Shown in pieces: positions 17,297 through 26,650 of a stretch of DNA of 59,721 nt. The notes beneath the pieces are model-generated. The model was given only the letters and a program-made list of their open reading frames with translations. It was not told where the DNA came from and did no database searches. The position numbers and the translations under genes were made by a program. Within the stretch, counting starts at the first letter, position 1. Every line of letters starts with the position of its first letter. Origin of the DNA: Anaerolineae bacterium UTCFX2. Lineage in GTDB: Bacteria > Chloroflexota > Anaerolineae > Anaerolineales > UBA4823. The stretch spans positions 1 to 59,721 of the forward strand of contig MWTA01000057.1 in assembly GCA_002050125.1 (NCBI GenBank), given 5' to 3'.

Positions 17297-18225
17297 GCCC
17301 AACCGCGCGCCCCTTGCAGAAATTCGCTTCCAGACATGGAGCGCTTGCCCGCCGGCTGAATCTCTTCCAAGACCAGCAGCCCCTCACCGGTGCAAATAGC
17401 GGGTTTCTCCTGGTAGACTACCCGCCCCCCAGGGGGTTGAATGGGTCCTGTTTGATCGCCGGTCACCGCGGCGCGCCGCACCTTCACCAGCGTGCCATGC
17501 CAGTCGAAGAACGCGCCGGGCCAGGGCTGAAAGGCGCGCACCTGACGCTCCAACTCCGCGGCTGGACGATGAAAATCCAGCTTGCCATCCTCTTTGTTGA
17601 GGGTTGAGGCATAGGTGGCGAAAGAATCGTCCTGAGGCTGAGGGACAACGCGACCGGATAAATAGTCCGGCAGGGTTTCGATCAGCAGTTCCGCCCCCAG
17701 GACAGCCAGACGCTGCGATAGCTCGCCGGCGGTCTCATCGCGCCCTATGGGAGTGGCGCGCTGGGTCAGCATCGCGCCGGTGTCGATGCCGGCATCGAGA
17801 CACATGATCGTGACACCGGTCTGCGCATCGCCGTGTAAGATGGCAGCTTGGATGGGCGCCGCTCCACGCCAGCGCGGCAGCAGCGAAGCGTGGACGTTGA
17901 CACACCCTAATGGAGGCAGGTCTAACACCTCCTGACGCAGGATTTGCCCGAACGCGGCGACCACGATCAGGTCTGGCGCCCAGCAGCGCAGTTGATCCAT
18001 CGCTTCTGGCTCGCGCAGCCGGCGGGGCTGGATGAACGGCAGGCGAAGTTCGAGCGCCAGTTCTTTTACCGGCGGAGGTTTAAGCGTCCGGCCTCGCCCC
18101 GATGGACGGTCGGGCTGGGTGACCACGCCGGCAAGACGATAGCGGTCATTCAGCGCTCGTAAAACTGGCGCAGCGAACTCGGGCGAACCCATAAAAACGA
18201 TTGTGGAATCTGCTTCTACCTTCAT
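17293..18225 (-). CDS. fmt: Methionyl-tRNA formyltransferase
   Basis: This 310-residue enzyme formylates initiator Met-tRNA from 10-formyltetrahydrofolate. Characteristic segments are IVFMGSPEFAAPVL, VVTQPDRPSGRG, the catalytic block NVHASLLPRWRGAAPIQ, and GVTIMCLDAGIDTG. Length is normal. It lies seven bases after the DegT-type aminotransferase gene and overlaps lysA by four bases. Its position behind glycan genes is unusual, since fmt usually follows def. Confidence 0.96.
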   Translation of the reverse strand: MKVEADSTIVFMGSPEFAAPVLRALNDRYRLAGVVTQPDRPSGRGRTLKPPPVKELALELRLPFIQPRRLREPEAMDQLRCWAPDLIVVAAFGQILRQEVLDLPPLGCVNVHASLLPRWRGAAPIQAAILHGDAQTGVTIMCLDAGIDTGAMLTQRATPIGRDETAGELSQRLAVLGAELLIETLPDYLSGRVVPQPQDDSFATYASTLNKEDGKLDFHRPAAELERQVRAFQPWPGAFFDWHGTLVKVRRAAVTGDQTGPIQPPGGRVVYQEKPAICTGEGLLVLEEIQPAGKRSMSGSEFLQGARGWA

Positions 18226-18232
18226 CGGGGTT

Positions 18233-19429
18233 TCAGGAAGCGGACTTTGAAAGCACAGCAGCCAGCGCCTGGCAGACCTGCTCCACCTGCGCCTCGCTCA
18301 TCACGCCGGAGAACGGCAGCGCCAATCCACGCCTGCCTAAATCTTCGGTGATCGGGAAATCCCCAGGCTGATAGCCAAACCGTTCGACCATGTACGGCTG
18401 CAAATGGATGGGGATGAAATACGGCCGGGCGGGGATGCCCTGCTCTTCGAGCCGCGCAGCGACCTCGCTGCGATCGATCCCGGCGGCGAGGCGGATCACG
18501 TAAACAAACCAACTCGCCCGGTTGGTCGTGGGCGCCAGTCGGGGTGTTTCGACCAAACCATCCAAACCGGACAGGCGCTGATTGTACCACTCCGCCACCC
18601 GCCCGCGGCGGGCGAGCAGGCTTTCCAGCCGCTCCATTTGCGCCAGACCGAGCGCCGCGCTCATCTCATCGAGGCGATAGTTGTACCCCAGGTAGGTGTG
18701 CGTGAGCCAGGTGTCGCCGGGGGCGCGGCCCTGGTTGCGCAGCGCGCGCATCCTGGCAGCGCCCTGGTCGTCGTCCGTGACGATCATTCCACCTTCGCCG
18801 GTCGTGATCTGTTTATTCGGGTAGAACGCGAACACGGCGTAATCTCCCAGGGCACCGGCTTTGCGCTCTTTGTATTCTCCGCCCAGGGCTTCACAGGCAT
18901 CTTCGATCACTTTCAAGCCGAAGCGCGCCGCGATCTCACAAATCGGATCGAAATCGGCTGGTTGTCCAAAGACATCCACTGGCAGGATCGCTTTAAGCTT
19001 TGCGCCGGGCTGCACTCCCTTACGGGGCAGCCAAGTTTCAGCCGTCCGGCGGTTCAGCAGCAAGTCTTCGGTTGCCAGACACACCAGGTCGAGATCGATG
19101 TTGCCGGTCAATGGATCGACATCTACAAATACGGGGACGGCGCGCTCGAACAGCAGCGCGTTGGCGGAGGCGACGAAAGAAAAGGGCGTCGTGATGACCA
19201 AATCCCCCTCGCTGATTCCAGCGGCGTGGACACAGAGGTGCAGACCTGCAGTGCCGGAATTGACACCGATGGCGTGTTTACGCCCGGTGTAGGCGCGGAA
19301 GGCGTCTTCGAACGCGCCGATTTTATCCCCCATGCTCAGGTTTGGGGTGCGCAGAACCGCCGCGACCGCCTCACGCTCTAGTTCGGTCAGGTCAGGGGAT
19401 GACATTGGGATGCGGTATTTTGAAGCCAC
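18233..19429 (-). CDS. DegT/DnrJ/EryC1 sugar aminotransferase (PglE-like)
   Basis: This 398-residue PLP enzyme has the family pattern: GVNSGTAGLHL, VIEDACEALGGEY, FYPNKQITTGEGGMI with the PLP lysine, and YNYRLDEMSAALG. Such enzymes convert nucleotide-linked 4-keto sugars to 4-amino sugars. Beside a NeuD/PglD-type acyltransferase and a PglC-type phosphoglycosyl transferase, it fits the amination step of a bacillosamine-like pathway. The start is GTG at 19429, with a ggag ribosome site six bases upstream. No 4,6-dehydratase (PglF) is visible in the window. Confidence 0.92.
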   Translation of the reverse strand: MASKYRIPMSSPDLTELEREAVAAVLRTPNLSMGDKIGAFEDAFRAYTGRKHAIGVNSGTAGLHLCVHAAGISEGDLVITTPFSFVASANALLFERAVPVFVDVDPLTGNIDLDLVCLATEDLLLNRRTAETWLPRKGVQPGAKLKAILPVDVFGQPADFDPICEIAARFGLKVIEDACEALGGEYKERKAGALGDYAVFAFYPNKQITTGEGGMIVTDDDQGAARMRALRNQGRAPGDTWLTHTYLGYNYRLDEMSAALGLAQMERLESLLARRGRVAEWYNQRLSGLDGLVETPRLAPTTNRASWFVYVIRLAAGIDRSEVAARLEEQGIPARPYFIPIHLQPYMVERFGYQPGDFPITEDLGRRGLALPFSGVMSEAQVEQVCQALAAVLSKSAS

Positions 19430-19444
19430 ACAAGTCTCCTCAAG

Positions 19445-20551
19445 CTATGCGGGCCAGATGGCGCCGGAGCGGACGATCCCTTTCTCAGGGACGTCTTCCT
19501 TTACGGTCGCGCCGTTGCCAATTCGAGCGCCCGCGCCGATCGTGACGCGCAGATTGAGCGTTGCGCCCATCCCCACCAGCGCCCCCGCACCGATCTTGAC
19601 CTCGCCCGCCAGAATCGCTCCGGGAGAGATGTTGACCAGGTCGTCCAGGACGCATTCGTGCGAGATGATCGCGCCGGTGTTCACGATGCAGCCAAACCCC
19701 AGTTTCGCTTCGCTGCCGATATAAGCCTGGGGAAAAATCTGGACGCCCACTTCCACAACTGCGCTTGGCTCGACAAACGCGGCCGGGTGAACAACCGCCG
19801 GGCAGACGAACCCGGCCTCAGCCAGCCGGTCAAAGACCTGGATGCGGGTAGAGATATTGCCAATGCCCCCGACCGCGTTCACCGCCTGGCGCACCCCGCC
19901 AGCATAAAGGTGTTTCAGAACTTCTGCGCTGCCGAGCACTGGCAGCCCCATGATCTGCGTCCCCGCCTGGAGACCGTCGTCCACGACCCCGACGATTCTA
20001 TAAATGTGCAGCGCCCTCAGCAGGTCGATCAGGGCTTTGCCATGTCCGCCGCCCCCGTACACGACGATCGCGGCAGGGTCGAAGGAGGCTTGGGTCGTTT
20101 CAGGGGAGGCGCCCGATCCGGCTGCTGCTCCAAGCGAACGCAGCATTGTCTCGGTTACCAGCCGGTCGGTCGGAAGCTGCTCCAGATCGATCCCGAGTTG
20201 TCGGGCGAGCGCGAGCGCCGGCTGGGTGATCCGCAGCCCCGCCGGCGTGGATAGATTTCCGCTGGATGGGACTTCCGGGCTGGAGGCGGACGGCTCTTGG
20301 GGTTTCCAGTTATGATCGCCGGCAATGTAGCACAACAACTCACCAGCGCGCACGGTCTGTCCCTGTTCCAGGCGCAGCCCGACGATGTATCCGCTCGTTT
20401 CGGCTGTAAAATCCGCAGCGGATTTGGTCGTTTCCAACGTAGCCAGCAGATCACCTGTGGAGACGCGTTGACCTTCTATAATATGAAGCGCGACGAGCAC
20501 TGCTTCAGTTTCATTTGGATTCAACAGGGGGATTTTGATGGGTTCCGCCAT
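19445..20551 (-). CDS. Lipoyl domain and E3-binding-like domain fused to NeuD/PglD-type sugar acyltransferase
   Basis: This 368-residue protein has three parts. Residues 1-78 form a biotinyl/lipoyl-type domain with the modifiable Lys43 in LETTKSAADF. Residues about 103-142 match the peripheral subunit-binding pattern (PALALARQLGIDLEQL then RLVTETMLRSL). Residues about 160-368 are a NeuD/PglD module: a small Rossmann-like half with YGGGGHGK, then left-handed beta-helix hexapeptides. His298 in ISHEC aligns with the catalytic base of PglD; a second His common nearby is Asn307. PglD acetylates UDP-4-amino sugars from acetyl-CoA. Here the acyl donor could instead be the attached lipoyl arm, charged by the E1 proteins encoded just upstream. 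That role is inference; the fusion is visible directly. Confidence 0.88.
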   Translation of the reverse strand: MAEPIKIPLLNPNETEAVLVALHIIEGQRVSTGDLLATLETTKSAADFTAETSGYIVGLRLEQGQTVRAGELLCYIAGDHNWKPQEPSASSPEVPSSGNLSTPAGLRITQPALALARQLGIDLEQLPTDRLVTETMLRSLGAAAGSGASPETTQASFDPAAIVVYGGGGHGKALIDLLRALHIYRIVGVVDDGLQAGTQIMGLPVLGSAEVLKHLYAGGVRQAVNAVGGIGNISTRIQVFDRLAEAGFVCPAVVHPAAFVEPSAVVEVGVQIFPQAYIGSEAKLGFGCIVNTGAIISHECVLDDLVNISPGAILAGEVKIGAGALVGMGATLNLRVTIGAGARIGNGATVKEDVPEKGIVRSGAIWPA

Positions 20552-20582
20552 TTGGAATGCTCAGAGGTGATTATTTTACCTG

Positions 20583-21614
20583 TTATACGATTTTTTGGCT
20601 GATCCGCATAATGCGTTCGACGTCGGGCAGCACCTGCGCCTCCAACGGTCCGCTGGATGGGATCGGTAAGTCCAGCGCGCCCAACCGCTCCGCCGCGAGC
20701 AGGCGTGGACCGAGCGCTTGAGCGGCTCTGGCAATCACTTCGGCGCCCCAGCCAAACGACACCCCGCCTTCTTCGAGCGCGATCAAGCGTCCGGTTTGCC
20801 GGGCGGAAGTGAGGATCGCCCCGGTTTCGATTGGGGCAAGCCGGGTGGGCGCGACGATCTCGACAAAGACCTCCTGTTCGAATGCCAGCCGCTGCGCCGC
20901 CTGCCTGGCAAGGTCTACCATATAGCCATAACAGGTAAGCGTGATGACCGGGGGCGGCGCCCCGTGCACGCGTAGGAGGTAAACGGGTGTCGGTCTTGCT
21001 CCAGGAACGCCTTGGGCAGGTTGCGCAGCTTCTATCTGGGTTATCTCGAATTCGGTGTCGCTCTGCGGTTCGTGGATCGATTGCAGGTATGACAGTTTGT
21101 TCTCGATAAACAGAACCGGATCCTCGCCGGTCAGAATCGCCTCCGAGAGCAGTTTTCCAGGGTCGCCAACTGCGCACGGCGCCAGTATTTCCAGCCCCGG
21201 GGTTCCCAGGAAGTGCTTTTCGAGGGTTTGGCTGTGGGTGGGTCCGTAGCCGCGCCGCCCGCCCATTGGCGTGCGCACAACCAGCGGGACGCGCGCCTGG
21301 TCGTTGTACATCCAGCGGAACTTGGCGGCGTGGTTGATGAGTTGATCCGCCGCCAGGGTCAGAAAATCGCCAAACATGATTTCAACCACCGGTCTCAAGC
21401 CGCGCAGCGCTATTCCAGCCGCCAGCCCGACGATCCCGGCTTCGGAAATGGGCGTCGCGATCACCCGCCCTGGGTAAGCCGTAGAAAGGCCGCGGGTGAC
21501 TTTGAAGGCGCCGCCGTAAGGATCCAGGACGTCCTCGCCCAGCAGCAGCACGCGCGCGTCGGTCGAAAATGCCCGTTGAAGACCGGAGTTGAGCGATTCT
21601 AGAACTGTGGTCAT
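20583..21614 (-). CDS. 2-oxoacid dehydrogenase E1 component, beta subunit
   Basis: This 343-residue protein matches the transketolase-like beta subunit of pyruvate, branched-chain or acetoin dehydrogenase E1: VLLLGEDV, PISEAGIVGLAAGIALRGLRPVVEIMF, and the ADQLINHAAKFRWMYN motif. It pairs with the alpha subunit to decarboxylate a 2-oxoacid on thiamine diphosphate and hand the acyl group to a lipoyl lysine. Its start overlaps the alpha-subunit stop as ATGA. No conventional E2 or E3 gene follows; the next gene is the lipoyl-fused sugar acyltransferase. The substrate 2-oxoacid is unknown. Confidence 0.93.
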   Translation of the reverse strand: MTTVLESLNSGLQRAFSTDARVLLLGEDVLDPYGGAFKVTRGLSTAYPGRVIATPISEAGIVGLAAGIALRGLRPVVEIMFGDFLTLAADQLINHAAKFRWMYNDQARVPLVVRTPMGGRRGYGPTHSQTLEKHFLGTPGLEILAPCAVGDPGKLLSEAILTGEDPVLFIENKLSYLQSIHEPQSDTEFEITQIEAAQPAQGVPGARPTPVYLLRVHGAPPPVITLTCYGYMVDLARQAAQRLAFEQEVFVEIVAPTRLAPIETGAILTSARQTGRLIALEEGGVSFGWGAEVIARAAQALGPRLLAAERLGALDLPIPSSGPLEAQVLPDVERIMRISQKIV

Positions 21615-22534
21615 TTGAGATTTTCGCTCAGATCGAGATCGGTCGGGAACGGATCCTCGAGCGCGGCTTGAAACGCCGCGTGGATTACCGCCTGTGTTTC
21701 GCGCTCGATTTTTAACCGGGCGGACGGTTCCAGCCGGCTTGCCTGGATTGTCACGGGGTCGCGCCGGCAGCGCATTTCGGCGAGCGCTTCAGTCGGGCGG
21801 GTGTCATCGCCTTTCGAGTGTGGTCCGAACCGGCAGGTGTGCAGGATCAGCGCTTGAGGTTCGCCGTTGCGTGCGGCGCTCAGCCGCGCCTGTGCTTCCG
21901 GCAGAATTTCGGTCACGTCGCTGGTGTCCAGTTCGCCGACCGGGATGCCAAAGGCGGCAAACCGCGCCGGGATCGAACCCGCCAGGGAGAGCTCGACCGG
22001 GGTGGTCTGGGCGATGCGGTTGTTCTCGACCACATAGAGAACCGGCGCCTGCCACAAAGCCGCCATGTTCAACGTTTCATACAGCACCCCTTCACCCAAA
22101 GTCCCATCCCCCAGGAAAACTACTGCCGCAGCCCCGCTGTTCTTGAACTTTTCCGCCAGCGCCATCCCCGTGCCGACCGGCGCCACACCGCCCTGAACGC
22201 CGTTCGAGTAAAAATTGCGCCAGTGCAAATGCTGCGAACCGCCTCTGCCCCCGCACACTCCGCTGGCTTTGCCCATCAGCTCGGCGAACAAACTCCGCGG
22301 ATCCCCGCCGTACGCCAGGAAATGCCCATGGCTGCGGTGGTTGCTGAACACAATATCTTGCGCCGCAAGACCTGTAAGCACGCCGACGGCGTTGGCTTCC
22401 TGACCCAAACAGGTGTGGGTGGTCCCATAGAACACCCCTTTGACGAAATTCTCGATTACGGTCTCTTCAAAAAGGCGGATCAGATAGAGCCGGCGATAAA
22501 GCATTTCGTTGAAGTCGTTGCTCGTTGGGGGCAT
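21611..22534 (-). CDS. 2-oxoacid dehydrogenase E1 component, alpha subunit
   Basis: This 307-residue protein shows the E1 alpha pattern: THTCLGQEANAVG, SNHRSHGHFLAYGGD with the catalytic-loop histidines, GGRGGSQHL, and the thiamine diphosphate/Mg motif GDGTLGEG...VVENN. It is on the short side for the family, mostly at the N-terminus. It lies six bases after the phosphoglycosyl transferase gene and is translationally coupled to E1 beta. Within a glycan operon it probably serves the lipoyl-fused acyltransferase rather than central metabolism; that is inference from context. Confidence 0.93.
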   Translation of the reverse strand: MPPTSNDFNEMLYRRLYLIRLFEETVIENFVKGVFYGTTHTCLGQEANAVGVLTGLAAQDIVFSNHRSHGHFLAYGGDPRSLFAELMGKASGVCGGRGGSQHLHWRNFYSNGVQGGVAPVGTGMALAEKFKNSGAAAVVFLGDGTLGEGVLYETLNMAALWQAPVLYVVENNRIAQTTPVELSLAGSIPARFAAFGIPVGELDTSDVTEILPEAQARLSAARNGEPQALILHTCRFGPHSKGDDTRPTEALAEMRCRRDPVTIQASRLEPSARLKIERETQAVIHAAFQAALEDPFPTDLDLSENLK

Positions 22535-22540
22535 GTGGTT

Positions 22541-23185
22541 TTACTTTTCCTGTGGCAGCGACGCTTGGTTCGAATGCGCGCCCATGAATTCTTCGGCGGT
22601 TGCGTGCCCCGGTTGGCTGATCCCTTCGCGTTTAACGGCTTTCACGAGGGTTATCGCCAGAATGCGCACATCCAGCCAGATCGACCAGTGCTCCACGTAC
22701 CAGACGTCCAGGCGGAATTTGTCTTCCCAGGTCAACGCGTTGCGCCCATGGATCTGCGCCCAGCCGGTGATGCCGGGCAAGACCTCATGCCGGCGCGCTT
22801 GTTCCGGCGAATAGCGCTCCAGGTATTGCATCAGCAGCGGGCGCGGTCCCACCAGGCTCATTTCGCCGCGGAGCACATTGAACAACTCGGGGAGTTCATC
22901 CAGGCTGACGCCGCGTAAAAAATGTCCAAACCCGGTAAGGCGCTGCTCATCCGCAAGCAGATTCCCGTCCGGATCGCGCAAGTCGTTCATCGTGCGGAAT
23001 TTATAGATCCAAAACGGTTTGCCGCGGTATCCGGGCCGCTGCTGGCGAAAGATGACCGGTTTACCAAGCTTGAGGCGCACCAGGAGCGCCAGAGCGATCA
23101 GCAGCGGCGAGATCAAGACCAAACCAAGCGACGTGAGCAGCAGGTCAAAAACTCTCTTCGCAAGTGGAACGCCCCGAGGAAACAT
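22541..23185 (-). CDS. Undecaprenyl-phosphate sugar phosphotransferase, PglC-like
   Basis: This 214-residue monotopic phosphoglycosyl transferase has one N-terminal hydrophobic re-entrant helix after KRVFDLLLT, then the conserved cytosolic domain: WIYKFRTM, GVSLDELPELFNVLRGEMSLVGPRPLL and GITGWAQIHGRNALTWEDKFRLDVWYVEHWS. The small size (no multi-TM N-terminal half) matches PglC and its relatives, which move a sugar phosphate from a UDP-sugar to undecaprenyl phosphate to start glycan assembly. It starts three bases after the mfd stop. Confidence 0.93.
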   Translation of the reverse strand: MFPRGVPLAKRVFDLLLTSLGLVLISPLLIALALLVRLKLGKPVIFRQQRPGYRGKPFWIYKFRTMNDLRDPDGNLLADEQRLTGFGHFLRGVSLDELPELFNVLRGEMSLVGPRPLLMQYLERYSPEQARRHEVLPGITGWAQIHGRNALTWEDKFRLDVWYVEHWSIWLDVRILAITLVKAVKREGISQPGHATAEEFMGAHSNQASLPQEK

Positions 23186-23188
23186 CGC

Positions 23189-26100
23189 TTATTGCACAAA
23201 CTCCATGCTTGGGATGGGCTTGCTTTGCTGGAGTTGTTCCAAAATCCCGATCAGGTCGGGGATCCAATCCGGCTGCCGGGCGATCTGGAGCCAAATCGCG
23301 GTTTTTCCTGCCCTGGCAAGCGGGGCGAGAGACGGCAGCCCTTCCGGCACGCTTCCAGAGAGGAAGCGCAAAACGATTTGACCGTTCTCTACCGAGATCG
23401 AAGACAACCCGGCGCGTTCGGCAAGCTGTTTGATTTTAAATTGTAAGAAGAGATTTTGGACCGCTTCCGGCACGGGTCCGAAACGGTCGGCAAGTTCTTC
23501 ACGCATCGCTTCCAGCTCGGTGCGCGTGCGCAAGTTTGCCATGCGGCGGTAAAGACCCAGGCGCACTTTCTTATCCGCAACGTAATCGGCGGGGATAGCG
23601 GTCGGGAGGGGCAGCTCGACGTTGACCGGGGTTAATTGCAGTTGCAGTTGTTGGAGGGCTGGCGCCGGGGCTTCTTTGAGCCCGTGTTCTTTGCGCAACT
23701 GCTGCACTGCCTGAGACAGCAGGCTGGTGTACAGATGAAAACCGACTGCCGCGATGTGTCCGTGCTGGCGGCTGCCCAAAATATCGCCGGTTCCGCGGAT
23801 TTCCAGATCGCGCATGGCAATCGAGTAGCCGGCGCCGAGTTGGGTGTTCTCGGCGATTGTCTCCAGGCGCTGGCGCCCTTCATGGGATGGCGATTTGCGG
23901 TTGTGGCGGAAGAAATAGGCGTAGGCGCGCTGCGCTCCCCGTCCTACCCGGCCGCGCAGCTGATAGAGCTGCGCCAGCCCAAAGGTATCCGCCCGATCGA
24001 CGATAAGGGTGTTGGCGTTGGGAATGTCCAATCCGGATTCGATGATGGATGTAGAGAGCAGCACATCGATTTCAGCCCGGGTGAACGCTTCCATGCGATC
24101 CGCCAGTTCGGTTTCATTCAACTGTCCATGGGCAATGGCGATGCGCGCTTCGGGGATAAGTTGTTTCAGATGGGCGTGCATCGCGCCGATCGTTTGAACC
24201 CGGTTGTGCACAAAGAAGACCTGCCCGCCGCGTTCGATTTCGCGCAGGATGGCTTGTTTGACCAGCCGGCGCGAATACGGACCAACGTGGGTGATGATCG
24301 GCAGGCGCTCTTCGGGCGGCGTGTTGATGGTAGAAATGTCCCGCACGCCGCTCAACGCCATGTAAAGCGTCCTCGGTATCGGCGTAGCGGTCAGCGTGAG
24401 CACGTCCACTTCGGTGCGAATTTTCTTGAGCTGCTCTTTGTGTGTGACCCCAAAGCGCTGTTCCTCGTCGATGACCAGCAGCCCCAGGTCTTTGAACACC
24501 ACATCGGATGAAAGCATCCGATGCGTGCCAATGACGATGTCGATTTTCCCTTTTTGCAGTTCTTCCACAATCTGACGCTGGCGCTGAGGCGAGCGGAAGC
24601 GCGAGAGCATTTCGACTGAAACCGGGAAGGCAGCCAATCGCTCGGTGAACGTCTGGTGATGCTGCTGCGCCAGAACGGTGGTGGGTACCAGGATCGCGAC
24701 CTGGCGTCCGTCCATGACGGCTTTGAACGCCGCCCGCAGCGCAACTTCGGTCTTGCCATAGCCTACGTCCCCACAGATCAGGCGGTCCATCGGGCGGGCG
24801 GATTCCATGTCCTGCTTCACCTCAGCCAAGACGCGCATCTGGTCATCGGTTTCGATGTATGGGAAGCTGGCTTCCAGTTCCTTTTGCCAGGCTGAATCGG
24901 AGTTGAACTGGTGACCGGCAATAATGCTTCGCCGGGCGTAAAGCTTGAGCAAATCCTCGGCAATTTCCTGCACCGCCTCTTTGACATTTGCCTTTACGCC
25001 GCGCCACTCCTGGCTCCCTAAACGAGAAAGCGTAGGCTGGCGGCTGTCCGGCCCGACGTAGCGGGTGAGGCGGTCAGCCTGGTGAACCGGGACAAACAAC
25101 TGGGCTTCGTCGGCGAATTCGACGTTCAGGTACTCGCGCTCGACGCCCTCCACGCTGCGGCGAACGAGCCCGGTATAGCGACCGATCCCATGATCTATGT
25201 GCACCACAAAATCGTCGATCTGCAGGTCGGCGTAGCCGGCTTCCGGCGCTTCAGCAAAGCGTTTTGGTCGCCGGCGCGGTTCGGGCCGCCGCCACCCGAA
25301 AACTTCCCCGTCGGTCAGCAGGTGGATAATTTGTCCGTCATCGGCTTGAAAATCCCAGCCATCCGAAAGGCTTCCTTCGATGAAGGTGGGAAGCGCCCGA
25401 CCGTTAGCCAGAATCCTTTGTTCATCCCATAATTCCTTCAGGCGCGGGCATTGGCGGGAGATAACGACCAACCGTTCGCCCTTCTGGAAACGGGCGGTCA
25501 GGTATTCCATAAATAATTTTAGCCGGCCCGAGAAGCGCGGCCCCGCTTGAAAGCGGCTTGAAATGGCAGTTTTATCCCCGGTAGCGGGCGGTTCATCCTC
25601 ATCAAAGAGGCTCGGACCCAGGTTGAGCCAATTGTGCGCGGGGATCATCTCGGCGATTTCTTCCTGGGTGAGGTACGGGACCGGAAAGTCACCGGGCAAG
25701 GTTCCTTCTGCGATCGAATCCTGGCGCAGTTCCACCGCCTGCTGTTCGATATCTGCAATCGCATTCTGCACAGCCTGACCGTTGTCGAGCAAAACCAGGG
25801 AAGCGGGCGGCATGTACTCCAGCAGGCTGGAGCGCGCCTGATGAAATAACGGGATCATGAACTCGTTTAGCTCTTGACCTGGATTTTGCAGTTCGAAATC
25901 CGGGGGGGGGAGGAATTCACGCGCGGGAGTGAGCAGCAGGCGCCCGCTGATGGATCCATTCTGGGGGTGGACGGTCCTTTGGGTGGATGGATCGAATGAC
26001 CGCATCGTATCGATCTCGTCGCCAAAGAACTCCACTCGGATTGGCAGCGCCGCGGAGGAGGGCCAAATATCTAAGATCCCGCCGCGGCGGGAAAACTGAC

Positions 26101-26650
26101 CCGGCGCGATCACAATGTTTGCAGCCTCGTACTCGAGCGCGACGCACAACCGTGCCAGCTCGCCAAGCTGCAGCGTCTGACCGGTCTTGAGCGTCCGCGA
26201 GGCTTTCAGAAACTCCCGGCGCGGCAGGGTGCGCGTCATCAGCGCTCGAATCGGCGCGACCAGAACCGGGGACTGCTCTGGACGAGACGCCGCCGGGATG
26301 TGATAAGCCGCCAGGGTTGTCAACGCGGTGAGGCGCTCGCGGCGGATATTATCCCCCCAGGCGGCGTTTTCGTAGAACAGGGGGTTTGGCTCAGGGAAAA
26401 ACAGGCGCGGCGTCTCGGGCAACCAGAACCCCAACTCGTCCAGGATCGTGAGGGCGCGATCCGTGCGATCGGTGATCAGCAGAAAGGGTTGTTGATACGC
26501 CTGATACAGCGCCGCCAAAACCGGCAGTTGGGCGGCGCGCGGCAGTCCCAGCGGCGGATGGGTCCGGTCAGCGCGGATGGCGTCGATGATGGGCTGGCAA
26601 GAGCGCAGAACCGGTTGGAGTAGAACTTCTAAATACGAATGTTGACTCAT
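23189..26650 (-). CDS. mfd: Transcription-repair coupling factor Mfd
   Basis: This 1153-residue SF2 translocase removes stalled RNA polymerase and recruits UvrA. The N-terminal UvrB-like module is followed by an RNA polymerase-interacting domain ([18 protein letters not shown]), then helicase motifs [19 protein letters not shown] and [10 protein letters not shown], then the [21 protein letters not shown] and QLRGRVGR motifs, and a C-terminal TRCF domain. Length is normal. Its ATG overlaps the pth stop as ATGA. Confidence 0.97.
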   Translation of the reverse strand: MSQHSYLEVLLQPVLRSCQPIIDAIRADRTHPPLGLPRAAQLPVLAALYQAYQQPFLLITDRTDRALTILDELGFWLPETPRLFFPEPNPLFYENAAWGDNIRRERLTALTTLAAYHIPAASRPEQSPVLVAPIRALMTRTLPRREFLKASRTLKTGQTLQLGELARLCVALEYEAANIVIAPGQFSRRGGILDIWPSSAALPIRVEFFGDEIDTMRSFDPSTQRTVHPQNGSISGRLLLTPAREFLPPPDFELQNPGQELNEFMIPLFHQARSSLLEYMPPASLVLLDNGQAVQNAIADIEQQAVELRQDSIAEGTLPGDFPVPYLTQEEIAEMIPAHNWLNLGPSLFDEDEPPATGDKTAISSRFQAGPRFSGRLKLFMEYLTARFQKGERLVVISRQCPRLKELWDEQRILANGRALPTFIEGSLSDGWDFQADDGQIIHLLTDGEVFGWRRPEPRRRPKRFAEAPEAGYADLQIDDFVVHIDHGIGRYTGLVRRSVEGVEREYLNVEFADEAQLFVPVHQADRLTRYVGPDSRQPTLSRLGSQEWRGVKANVKEAVQEIAEDLLKLYARRSIIAGHQFNSDSAWQKELEASFPYIETDDQMRVLAEVKQDMESARPMDRLICGDVGYGKTEVALRAAFKAVMDGRQVAILVPTTVLAQQHHQTFTERLAAFPVSVEMLSRFRSPQRQRQIVEELQKGKIDIVIGTHRMLSSDVVFKDLGLLVIDEEQRFGVTHKEQLKKIRTEVDVLTLTATPIPRTLYMALSGVRDISTINTPPEERLPIITHVGPYSRRLVKQAILREIERGGQVFFVHNRVQTIGAMHAHLKQLIPEARIAIAHGQLNETELADRMEAFTRAEIDVLLSTSIIESGLDIPNANTLIVDRADTFGLAQLYQLRGRVGRGAQRAYAYFFRHNRKSPSHEGRQRLETIAENTQLGAGYSIAMRDLEIRGTGDILGSRQHGHIAAVGFHLYTSLLSQAVQQLRKEHGLKEAPAPALQQLQLQLTPVNVELPLPTAIPADYVADKKVRLGLYRRMANLRTRTELEAMREELADRFGPVPEAVQNLFLQFKIKQLAERAGLSSISVENGQIVLRFLSGSVPEGLPSLAPLARAGKTAIWLQIARQPDWIPDLIGILEQLQQSKPIPSMEFVQ

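Noticed and set aside
18404..19381. 325-codon plus-strand frame opposite the DegT aminotransferase
   Set aside because: The translation lacks protein-family features, while the minus strand holds all PLP-enzyme motifs.
21818..22918. 366-codon plus-strand frame opposite E1 alpha and PglC
   Set aside because: Antisense shadow of two well-supported genes; it crosses their boundary, which no real overlapping gene would be expected to do.
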